DNA of 24,129 nucleotides, taken from assembly GCA_964514105.1 (NCBI GenBank), contig CAZEPJ010000066.1, positions 1 through 24,129 on the forward strand. Reading direction: 5' to 3'. Made by a program: the position numbers and the translations under genes. Position 1 is the first letter of the stretch. Each line of letters begins with the position of its first letter. A model generated the notes under the pieces. The model saw only the letters and a list, made by a program, of their open reading frames with translations. It made no database searches and was not told the DNA's origin. Of this stretch, positions 1 through 5,998 are shown piece by piece. Origin of the DNA: CAZEPJ01 sp964514105. Lineage in GTDB: Bacteria > Desulfobacterota > Desulfocorpusculales > Desulfocorpusculum.

Positions 1-72
1 CCCTCACCCCAAACTCATGGCAGCTCTTCACTTACAACAGCGCAAATGGCTCCGATGCGCAGCCAACCCGGC

Positions 73-1128
73 TTACACGTTGAAGAGGAAACTGATGATG
101 TCGCCGTCCTCCACCGGGTAATCCCGCCCCTTGCGCTGAACCCGCCCGGCAGCCTTGAGCCGCTGCTCGCTGCCTGCCGCGGCCAGCTCCTCGTACTTGA
201 TCACTTCAGCCCGGATGAACCCCCGCTCCATATCGGAATGGACGACCCGCGCCGCGCGCGGGGCCAGGGCCCCCCGTCGCACGGCCCAGGCCCGCACCTC
301 GTCCGAACCCACAGTGAAGAACGAGATGAGCCCGAGGGTCTCGAAGCACAACTTGGTGAAGCGGTCAAGGGCGGGGGCTTCCATGCCCAGGGCGGCCATG
401 AAGGCGCCCCGCTCCCGCGGCTCCAGCGCCGAGATCTCCTGCTCGATCTTGGCCGAGATGGCCAGGGAGCGCACGGCCTGGCCAGCCCAGGGAAAGGAGG
501 GGCCGCCTGCGTCCTGGGGGTCCTCACTCACGTTGCGCACAGCCACGAGGGGGATTCGGGTGAGCAGGGGGTATCCGGCGCAGATTCCCCGCTCTTGCCC
601 TCCCAGATCCAGGGTGTCAAGGCGGAGGCCGCCCTCCAGGCATTCCTTCATGCGGGCGAGCAGCTCCAGCTCCAGGGCCGATCGCCTGGCGTCGTGGGTG
701 CGCCGTCCCTCCCGGGCCAGCCGCTCCTGGCGCCTTTCGATAAACAGGAGGTCGTTGAGCAAGAGCTCGTCGTGAAACAGGGCCGCGTCCCGAGCGGGAT
801 CAACGGATCCCCGGACATGAAAGACCCGCCCGTCGTCGAAGGCGCGGAGCACCAAGCAGACCAGGTCCACCCGTTCCAGGGCCCGAAGGGCCTGAGCGTT
901 GCGCGAGGGATCCACGTCCAGATCGGGCAGCAGGTGGAACTCCAGCTGCTGCGGGGTTTGCCTGCGGGGCCTGTAGAGGCTCACCAGAAAGTCGAAGCGC
1001 GCATCTCGAACCCTGGCCAGGCTGGGGCCCGCCGCGCCCTGGCCGTCGCCGCCCTCGCTTCGTCCGGTCAGGGCCTTCAGAAGAGTCCTCTTCCCCACCT
1101 GCGGGAAGCCCACGATGCCCAGTTTCAC
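73..1128 (-). CDS. YchF/Obg-family GTPase paralogue with degenerate G motifs (351 aa)
   Basis: The C-terminal third closely matches the TGS/DUF933 end of YchF (FFTVGSDEVRAWAV, then ERGFIRAEVIKYEEL, ending DGDIISFLFNV), and an NVSE motif sits where YchF has its NxxE specificity motif. The N-terminal P-loop at residues 7-15 reads GFPQVGKRT, so the usual Ser/Thr after the Lys is Arg. The DxxG region of YchF (DIAGLV) is replaced by LLPDLD. YchF proteins bind ATP or GTP and associate with ribosomes; whether this one still hydrolyses nucleotide is open. I chose the GTG at 1128 because GGAGGAGCT lies about 6 bases upstream and the product then starts MKLGIVGFP; the open frame runs further up to 1245 but without similarity. 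Its length is close to typical YchF (about 360 aa). It is most likely a paralogue and not the housekeeping copy. Confidence 0.88.
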   Translation of the reverse strand: MKLGIVGFPQVGKRTLLKALTGRSEGGDGQGAAGPSLARVRDARFDFLVSLYRPRRQTPQQLEFHLLPDLDVDPSRNAQALRALERVDLVCLVLRAFDDGRVFHVRGSVDPARDAALFHDELLLNDLLFIERRQERLAREGRRTHDARRSALELELLARMKECLEGGLRLDTLDLGGQERGICAGYPLLTRIPLVAVRNVSEDPQDAGGPSFPWAGQAVRSLAISAKIEQEISALEPRERGAFMAALGMEAPALDRFTKLCFETLGLISFFTVGSDEVRAWAVRRGALAPRAARVVHSDMERGFIRAEVIKYEELAAAGSEQRLKAAGRVQRKGRDYPVEDGDIISFLFNV

Positions 1129-1195
1129 GGCCAGCTCCTCCGACGATCTCACCCCTCGGGCGCGGGCGGGCAGCGCACATCCACCCCCCGAGGCA

Positions 1196-1219
1196 ACAAA
1201 AAACCCCCGTGAAGGGGGC
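1196..1219 (-). terminator. Orphan rho-independent terminator upstream of the YchF-like gene
   Basis: On the minus strand a CCCCC/GGGGG stem with a TTCAC loop is followed directly by TTTTTT. It reads toward the YchF-like gene (start 1128), and no minus-strand gene precedes it for over a kilobase. It therefore ends either an unrecognised RNA or a leader transcript. On the plus strand the hairpin is not followed by a T run. Confidence 0.8.
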
Positions 1220-1299
1220 TCTGGTTTCGCCGAACCGGACGCCACGTAGTCCGAGGATCCGTCTTACCCCACCATCCCTTGCCGCCGCCGGGGCATCGA

Positions 1300-1328
1300 T
1301 TGCTCCCCGATGGCATGCCGTATATGAT
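1300..1328 (+). promoter_or_regulatory. Candidate sigma-70 promoter (TTGCTC-17-TATGAT)
   Basis: A -35 TTGCTC (1300-1305) and a -10 TATGAT (1323-1328) are separated by 17 bases. Transcription would start near 1335, about 457 bases before rnhA. It could serve the structured segment that follows or a long rnhA leader. Confidence 0.4.
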
Positions 1329-1334
1329 AGCGCC

Positions 1335-1530
1335 GCCTTGAAGCCGGGGCAAGGCCCTGGCGTGGGAGGGGCCTTCCAGGCTGTTCACATGGAGGGGAAT
1401 CCCATGCCAAAGGGCGCCTTCGCCGACATCGGGGGCCGCCATGCCCCTCCCCGGACTTCATGCGTCCGAGCCCCAGTGGCCTTCCCCGCACCAGTCATCC
1501 GGTGCGGTCTTGGGCCACGCCGCCACCGAC
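1335..1530 (+). ncRNA. Possible structured RNA, 6S-like in outline (tentative)
   Basis: This segment lies in the 663-base gene-free stretch between the YchF-like gene and rnhA, just after a candidate promoter. Visible pairings are an outer 7-bp stem (1359-1365 with 1515-1521), an inner 7-bp stem (1391-1397 with 1444-1450), a small GGCG/CGCC apical hairpin (1413-1424) and a perfect 7-bp hairpin on the 3' side (CCGCACC/GGTGCGG, within 1487-1508). A closing stem, an open middle with a 3'-side hairpin, a terminal stem and a length near 190 resemble 6S RNA. Short pairings are frequent in DNA this GC-rich, and I see no clear conserved 6S sequence or terminator. I found no convincing protein gene here. 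Confidence 0.22.
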
Positions 1531-1719
1531 ATGAGGTCCGGCCGTCCCTGTGGCCTCAGGGCCATGTATCCTGCACCGAAGGGCATGGGGGCCTGGAGCC
1601 GGCAAAGACCCCTGGCCGCCGACCCCTCGCCCCGCCGCTGCCAGTGCCGGCGCGTGTCGCAGCGCGCACCTCAGGGATGGGGCCTCGATGGTGGATCCGG
1701 GCGAGATGGCGGGGGCCCG

Positions 1720-1748
1720 TTTACTGGAAGCCGCGCCTGTGCTACGGT
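1720..1748 (+). promoter_or_regulatory. Candidate promoter of rnhA
   Basis: TTTACT (1720-1725) and TACGGT (1743-1748) are 17 bases apart, ending 43 bases before the chosen rnhA start. Each box is only a moderate match to the sigma-70 consensus. Confidence 0.4.
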
Positions 1749-1791
1749 CTTGGCCAAGACGCCCGTCCCTGCGGAGGCTGAAGCCGAGGCC

Positions 1792-2313
1792 ATGAGCGGT
1801 CCCATGAAGGAGGTCACGGTGTACACCGACGGGGCCTGCCTGGGGAACCCGGGCCCCGGGGGCTACGGCGCAGTTCTCCTGTACGGAGGGCACCGAAAGG
1901 AACTCTCCGCCGGTTTTCGCCTCACCACCAACAACCGCATGGAGATCCTGGCGGCCATCTCGGCCCTGGGGGCCTTGAAATCGCGGTGCCGTGTCACCCT
2001 GGTGACCGACTCCCAGCTGCTGATCAACAGCATGACCAAGGGCTGGATCGAAGCCTGGAGCCGCAACGGCTGGCGAAAGCGCAACAAGGAACCCGTCCTC
2101 AACTCCGATCTCTGGTCCCAACTGATGGAGCTGTGCCGGAAGCACCGGGTGGTCTTTCGATGGACGCAGGGACACGCCGGCAACGCGGAGAACGAGCGCT
2201 GCGATGAGCTGGCCCGCCGGGCGGCCCGAGGCCAGGGGCTGCCGCCGGACACGGGGTACGAGGAGAAGCTGCGCGGAAGACGCCCCGAGGCACGGACCGG
2301 GGACGGCGAGTAA
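1792..2313 (+). CDS. rnhA: Ribonuclease HI (173 aa)
   Basis: RNase HI cleaves the RNA strand of RNA-DNA hybrids in the cytoplasm, removing primers and R-loops. The fold's signatures are all present: YTDGACLGNPGPGGYG at the start, TTNNRMEI, TDSQ, and GHAGNAENERCDELA near the C-terminus. The four acidic catalytic residues (Asp13, Glu51, Asp73 and the Asp of CDELA) and the helper His of GHAG are intact. The length matches E. coli RnhA with a short C-terminal tail (to GDGE). The start could be ATG 1792 or ATG 1804; GGAGG at 1773-1777 fits 1792 slightly better, though its spacing of 14 is long. The open frame upstream to 1441 shows no similarity and is not counted. Confidence 0.95.
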   Translation: MSGPMKEVTVYTDGACLGNPGPGGYGAVLLYGGHRKELSAGFRLTTNNRMEILAAISALGALKSRCRVTLVTDSQLLINSMTKGWIEAWSRNGWRKRNKEPVLNSDLWSQLMELCRKHRVVFRWTQGHAGNAENERCDELARRAARGQGLPPDTGYEEKLRGRRPEARTGDGE

Positions 2314-2574
2314 CCGGGCGGACGACGTCGCCGGGGCGAGATCCATGGCCATGGCCCGGCGGACCGTGGTCGTCGGCTGACCGTGCCTTCCGGTCTGGAC
2401 CCAGTGGACCGGGTCGGCGCCCGCGGGCGGAGGCCGCCAGGCGCAGCTTCTCTTCGGGGCAGGACTCGAGCTTCACCGCGCACAGGCGGCGCCAGACTCC
2501 GTCTCGCCACCCACGGCTCCTTCCTGGCGGATGCGCCCGAGGCCACGGCGCACGGAACCCGGAGCCCGCCGCCA

Positions 2575-2673
2575 GCCCCCCCTTCGGGTGCCCAGGGGGG
2601 AATGGTAGTCGGTACCGTAGAGGAGCTCTAGGATGGCGTGTTCCTTGGATGCCACGCCGAAGAATCCGCCCAT
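2575..2673 (-). pseudogene. purF: 5' remnant of an amidophosphoribosyltransferase (purF-type) gene
   Basis: The minus strand encodes 33 residues beginning MGGFFGVASKEHAILELL and running through GTDYHSPLGTRRGG. This is the opening of the PurF-type class II glutamine amidotransferase domain as found in Desulfobacterota-like PurF homologues, which also begin MGG instead of MCG. The start is intact, with AAGGAG eight bases upstream of the ATG. After the RRGG codons, which lie in a G-rich run, no frame continues the PurF sequence; the original frame runs on as unrelated residues to a stop near 2473. A full gene would be about 450-470 codons, so over 90% is missing. It reads as a truncated, decayed copy. 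The rest of the gap (2314-2574) shows nothing I can support. Confidence 0.7.
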
Positions 2674-2794
2674 GCGCTCAACTCCTTGGGTTGTGTTGGG
2701 GCAGTGGGCTCGCATGGTGAGCGATCAACGTCCACGGGGTCGATCCCCGAGAAGGGACTTCCAGCGACCAGGGGCATGGCGAGGCCTTTCCCCC

Positions 2795-2822
2795 TTGACT
2801 TGGGAGGAACGCGACTTATCTT
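2795..2822 (+). promoter_or_regulatory. Promoter of the hsp20 gene
   Basis: TTGACT (2795-2800), a 16-base spacer and TATCTT (2817-2822) lie 59 bases before the hsp20 start, in a locally AT-richer stretch. It resembles a sigma-70 promoter and lacks an obvious sigma-32 pattern. I see no CIRCE inverted repeat. Confidence 0.6.
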
Positions 2823-2880
2823 CGGATTGCAGCAGCAAATCGATTGATAACAAAAGGATGCAATCCAAAGGAGGCAAGAG

Positions 2881-3330
2881 ATGTTCGGTCTGATACCGTG
2901 GCAAAGGAGCCGGGAGTTCATGGATCTGAGGGATGAGTTGGATGGGATGTTGGACAGCTTTTTCCAGGGGAGTCCGCGGGGGCTCGGCAAGGGTGACGGG
3001 GCATGGGTCCCCGCCGTGGATGTGACCGAGACGGACCGGGAGATCGTCCTCAAGGCCGAGGTCCCGGGCATGGAGCAAGGGGACATCGATGTCTCCTTCC
3101 GCAAGGGGATTCTCACCATCCGCGGGGAGAGGAAAGAGGAGACCGAGGAGAGAAGGGGGGAGATGCGCCGGGTGGAGCGCCGCCGTGGTTCATTCGAGCG
3201 CTCCTTCCACATCCCGATGGATGTGGACGTGGAGAATGCCAAGGCCGAGTACAGCAAGGGCATCCTCACGGTGAACCTGCCCAAGGTGGAGACCGACGGA
3301 GCGCGGAAGATCGAGGTCAAGGCGGCCTGA
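2881..3330 (+). CDS. Small heat-shock protein, Hsp20/alpha-crystallin family (149 aa)
   Basis: This is an ATP-independent chaperone that binds unfolding proteins in the cytoplasm as large oligomers. The alpha-crystallin domain spans about residues 42-140, with PAVDVTETDREIVLKAEVPGM, the strand KGILTIRGERKEE, and the family hallmark AEYSKGILTVNLPK. The C-terminal IEV (in ARKIEVKAA) is the I-x-I/V anchor used for oligomer assembly. The N-terminus (MFGLIPWQRSREF) is typical of the bacterial class A type. The length is normal. A strong AAAGGAGG lies about 6 bases before the ATG, a promoter is visible upstream and a strong terminator follows, so it is a single-gene unit. Confidence 0.96.
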   Translation: MFGLIPWQRSREFMDLRDELDGMLDSFFQGSPRGLGKGDGAWVPAVDVTETDREIVLKAEVPGMEQGDIDVSFRKGILTIRGERKEETEERRGEMRRVERRRGSFERSFHIPMDVDVENAKAEYSKGILTVNLPKVETDGARKIEVKAA

Positions 3331-3365
3331 GGGCCGGCAAGAGAGGGTATGCTCGGGAATTGCCG

Positions 3366-3397
3366 GAGGCGGGGGAGTGCCCCGCCTCTTGTTTTTT
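3366..3397 (+). terminator. Rho-independent terminator after hsp20
   Basis: A 9-bp perfect GC-rich stem (GAGGCGGGG/CCCCGCCTC) with a 5-base loop is followed by TTGTTTTTT. It starts 36 bases after the hsp20 stop. Confidence 0.92.
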
Positions 3398-3461
3398 CGG
3401 GGAAAACCATGGACCCAAGGAGGCGGGGCACGGAGGGCGTGTCCCTGCCCCCGGTGTGGCG

Positions 3462-3467
3462 TATAAT
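3462..3467 (+). promoter_or_regulatory. Candidate -10 box (TATAAT) for the DUF2845 gene
   Basis: A perfect TATAAT lies 112 bases before the DUF2845 start and downstream of the hsp20 terminator. No good -35 is visible at 16-18 bases, so the promoter may depend on an activator. Confidence 0.4.
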
Positions 3468-3579
3468 GAAACCCTGGCCCGGGAGGGCGGGGGGGCGAGG
3501 GTTCAAGGACGTTGGGTCCCAGCAGGCCCAGGAGCGCGCCGAGGCGCATGGCTGCCGGTGGGCTAGACGGGGGGACGGC

Positions 3580-3939
3580 ATGAGGGGTCGGTGGGCAGGT
3601 TGGATCATGGGCGCCGCGACCCTGATCGCGCTGGCGGCGGCGGGGTACGCCTGGGCGTTTCGATGCGACAACCAGTTGATCTCCGAAGGGGCTACCCGCT
3701 ACGAGGTCTTGTCCAAGTGCGGCCCGCCCACGTTTGTGGAGCAACGGGAGGAGGAGCGGGGCCGAAACGTGTACCGCCGCCCTTCCGAGAAGGACGCGTG
3801 GGGCTTTGGAGGGTACACTGTGGAGCGCGTGCTCATCGAGGAGTGGGTCTATGACCAGGGGCCTCACCGGCTGATCTACTATCTGAGGTTCGAAAACGGC
3901 ATCCTCGATCGCATCCGCACGGGCAACTTCCGCAGATAG
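3580..3939 (+). CDS. Exported DUF2845-family protein (119 aa)
   Basis: The start at ATG 3580, behind GGGGGGA, gives a clear signal peptide: MRGRW, then a hydrophobic stretch (WIMGAATLIALAAAGYAWAF, residues about 8-27). The mature part begins RCDNQLISEGATRYEVLSKCGPPTFVEQRE and ends EEWVYDQGPHRLIYYLRFENGILDRIRTGNF. This is the DUF2845 pattern, with a paired N-terminal Cys (RCDN, KCGPP) and a WxYxxGP...LRFxxG C-terminal strand set. The two Cys may form a disulfide in the periplasm. Function of the family is unknown. The open frame extends upstream to 3349, but that part has no similarity and overlaps the hsp20 terminator. The stop lies 8 bases from the stop of the convergent DUF166 gene. Confidence 0.88.
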   Translation: MRGRWAGWIMGAATLIALAAAGYAWAFRCDNQLISEGATRYEVLSKCGPPTFVEQREEERGRNVYRRPSEKDAWGFGGYTVERVLIEEWVYDQGPHRLIYYLRFENGILDRIRTGNFRR

Positions 3940-3947
3940 AGAGGGGG

Positions 3948-4580
3948 TCATTCGCCCATGGGATGCTTCTCCAGGGCCCGGAGAAGGCCTGCGCGGTGCA
4001 CCTCGGCGGCGAAATGGACGGGGCTCTTTCCGTAGAATGGGTCCCATCCCGACGGGTCGGCCTTGCAGTGAAACTGAACCTCCAGGCCGATGCGCTCGGA
4101 GGCCTCTGCCGGGGTCATGCCCACCATCCTCACCGCCGCCTCCCAGGTGGCTCCGCAGGAGGCGCCGCGCAGGACCTCGATGCGGGAGATCCTCCCGCCG
4201 GTGATTTCCACGGAGAACTCAGGCGTCCCGAACTGCTCGCCGTACGGCCCCAGGCAGACCTGCCTGGTCAGGCCGCATCACGTGGGGGGGGTGAAGACCT
4301 CCCGCATCTGCAGGCGTTTTCCCGAGGCCACCACGGGGATCCCCAGGGACCGGCAAAGGAGCGCGAGGCCGTGGGAGAGGTCGGGATGGCGGAGGAAGTC
4401 CAAGACGAGGTCCGCGCGAAGGGCCGTGGGGAGGTAGGCCTCTGGCTCGTCTATGACGGGGGGCAGGGGGCAGTCGATGGAAACCACCTGGGTGATGCGA
4501 AGACCCGTTCCGCGGGTCAGGATGCCGCGGATCTTCTCCCGCCCGCTGTCTCGCTGCTGAAATACGACGATCTCCTGCAT
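3948..4580 (-). CDS. DUF166-family protein, predicted selenoprotein (210 aa, Sec101 encoded by TGA 4280-4278)
   Basis: Two open segments lie in the same minus-strand frame, separated by one TGA at 4278-4280. The first (from ATG 4580, with GGAGGA just upstream) gives MQEIVVFQQRDSGREKIRGI and later FLRHPDLSHGLALLCRSLGIPVV. The second continues at once with CGLTRQVCLGPYGEQFGTPEFSVEITGG and RGASCGATWEAA, then VQFHCKADPSGW. Together they make a complete DUF166 protein of ordinary length, with conserved features on both sides of the TGA. The junction reads TPPT-U-CGL. A SECIS-like hairpin follows (4245-4275), so I read the TGA as selenocysteine. DUF166 has been linked tentatively to thymidylate synthase activity in archaea, but its reaction is not established. 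The U-C pair and several conserved Cys suggest a redox or metal-binding site. The alternative is a gene broken by one nonsense mutation. Confidence 0.85.
4245..4275 (-). promoter_or_regulatory. Bacterial SECIS element
   Basis: Starting two bases after the TGA, the mRNA folds as CGGCC, a UGA bulge, CCAGGCA, loop GGUC, UGCCUGG, GGCCG. That is 5 + 7 perfect base pairs. The apical segment AGGUCU is identical to that of the E. coli fdhF SECIS as I recall it. Its GG lies 17 bases after the UGA, against 18 in fdhF. SelB reads such hairpins to insert Sec. Confidence 0.85.
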
Positions 4581-4715
4581 CGCTCCTCCGCTCCCGCACT
4601 GGGGAGCACTCATGGGCAATGGTCATGGACGCCTGCGAGCAGGGGATACCGCCCCCTCTCCCCTGGGGCGCAGCCTCCGACGGCGTCACGAGCTGTGGCC
4701 AGAGTTCCTCTTTCT

Positions 4716-4746
4716 TTATTGTTCGGCCCCGGGGCGGGCGCGTCAA
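4716..4746 (-). promoter_or_regulatory. Candidate promoter of the DUF166 gene
   Basis: On the minus strand, TTGACG (4746-4741) is followed after 18-19 bases by ACAATA/CAATAA (within 4722-4716), in the only AT-rich patch of this region. The leader would be about 130 bases. Spacing is slightly long. Confidence 0.4.
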
Positions 4747-4788
4747 GGGCTCCAGAGGAGGGGAGGGCGAGGGGGGGGGTGTCCGGGG

Positions 4789-4817
4789 TTGAAAGGGTCT
4801 CCGAGGACAGGTAGATT
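4789..4817 (+). promoter_or_regulatory. Promoter of the QueG-like/MFS/M23 operon
   Basis: TTGAAA (4789-4794) and TAGATT (4812-4817) are separated by exactly 17 bases. The boxes end 48 bases before the first gene of the operon. Confidence 0.6.
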
Positions 4818-4865
4818 GGGATATCTCGGGATGGATCTCGGACAAGCCTCTTGGGGGGGGGTGGC

Positions 4866-5987
4866 ATGCAGGTCGACAAGGACAGGATCCGGCACAAAGC
4901 CCTGGAACTGGGCTTCGAGGATGTGGGGTTCACCGGGTTGGAACCGCTGACCCCTTACATGGATGAGGTCCGATCCAGGATGGATATGTACAGCTGGATC
5001 AACACCGAGGCGTTCAGTCCGCTGCGGGGGGCCGATCCAGGCCGGAACCATCCGTGGGCGCGCTCCATGGCGGTGCTCATCCGGAACTACCATCGAAGGG
5101 CCTTTCCCGCGACCCTGCTCAACCGGTTCGGGCGCTGCTATCAGGTGGATGAGCGCAAACGAAGGGGAGAGGAGCACGGCCGTTTCCAGGCCTTCTTGGC
5201 GTTCCTCCAGGCCGAGGGGATCCGGGCGTGGTTCGATGGTGAGATCCCCGCCCGCATGGCAGCAGCCCGCTCCGGGGTGGCCACCTATGGGAAGAACTGC
5301 TTTGCCTTCGCCCGAAGGGCCATGAAGGGCGCCTCCTGGCTCGAGAGCATCCCCTTGGTCCTGGACGCCGATCTGGAGCCGGATCCCCCATCCCTGGAGG
5401 TGGCCTGCCCGGAGACGTGCAAGGATGCGTGCATCAAGGCCTGCCCGACGGGCGCCCTGTACGCCCCTTTGCGCATGAATCCCCTTCGCTGCATCGCCTA
5501 CCAGACCTACTACGGCCCTGCCCTGACCCCCGCGGAGATGAGGGGTCCCATGGGGACCTGGGTGTACGGGTGCGATCGGTGTCAGGAGGTCTGCCCCAGG
5601 AATCGGCCCTGGATGCGCCAGCCGCTGCCTCCCAACGAGGATCTGGAGGGTCGTGCGGGCGACTTCGACCTGGAGCGCCTGCTGGCCATGTCCCAGGCCC
5701 ACTACGAGGAGAAGGTCTGGCCCCAGTTCTTTTACATCTCTCGAAACAGGATCGATCGCTGGCAGATGAACGCCGCGCGGGCGCTGGGCAACCTCGGCCG
5801 ACAGGATGCTGTGCCGGCGTTGGCCGGGTCTCTGGAGCGAAGCCCGTTCGAGAACGTGCGTGCCATGAGCGCATGGGCCCTGGGCAGGCTCCGGGGCCCT
5901 GGGGCCAGGGCGGCCCTGGAGAGGCATCGGGGGAAGGAGACCGGGGTGGTGGCCGGCGAGATCGACGACGCCCTGGCCGCGAGTTAG
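4866..5987 (+). CDS. QueG-like double [4Fe-4S] protein with C-terminal HEAT repeats (373 aa)
   Basis: QueG is the cobalamin- and Fe-S-dependent enzyme that reduces epoxyqueuosine to queuosine in tRNA. The matching parts are the cluster block CPETCKDACIKACPTGAL (about residues 180-197), the RCIAYQTYYG segment, and the second block CDRCQEVCPRN (QueG usually has CDxCQxxCPWN). A HEAT-like tail follows (MNAARALGNLGRQDAVPAL, then VRAMSAWALGRL), as in many QueG proteins. The N-terminal half is less typical (VLIRNYHRR where QueG has a Y-x-YH motif), so it may be a paralogue with another substrate. The ATG at 4866 is chosen although only a G-rich stretch precedes it; a TTG at 4851 is possible. It is first in a three-gene operon; the next ATG is 11 bases after its stop. 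Confidence 0.8.
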   Translation: MQVDKDRIRHKALELGFEDVGFTGLEPLTPYMDEVRSRMDMYSWINTEAFSPLRGADPGRNHPWARSMAVLIRNYHRRAFPATLLNRFGRCYQVDERKRRGEEHGRFQAFLAFLQAEGIRAWFDGEIPARMAAARSGVATYGKNCFAFARRAMKGASWLESIPLVLDADLEPDPPSLEVACPETCKDACIKACPTGALYAPLRMNPLRCIAYQTYYGPALTPAEMRGPMGTWVYGCDRCQEVCPRNRPWMRQPLPPNEDLEGRAGDFDLERLLAMSQAHYEEKVWPQFFYISRNRIDRWQMNAARALGNLGRQDAVPALAGSLERSPFENVRAMSAWALGRLRGPGARAALERHRGKETGVVAGEIDDALAAS

Positions 5988-5998
5988 ACAGGCGCCTC

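Noticed and set aside
1380..1500. Cobalamin-riboswitch-like text on the minus strand (GGGAAGGCCACTGG)
   Set aside because: The rest of the element is missing, above all the B12 box with CAGGAGAC and its pairing partner.
1190..1790. RNase P RNA, SRP RNA or tmRNA in the rnhA upstream gap
   Set aside because: None of the diagnostic conserved stretches (for example GAGGAAAGTCCGGGC, GGAAGGAAGCAGCC, or a tRNA-like end) is present on either strand.
3948..4580. Reading the DUF166 locus as two separate genes or a simple pseudogene
   Set aside because: Both halves are in one frame with family sequence up to and directly after the TGA, and a SECIS-type hairpin sits exactly where required. A random stop would not bring that hairpin.
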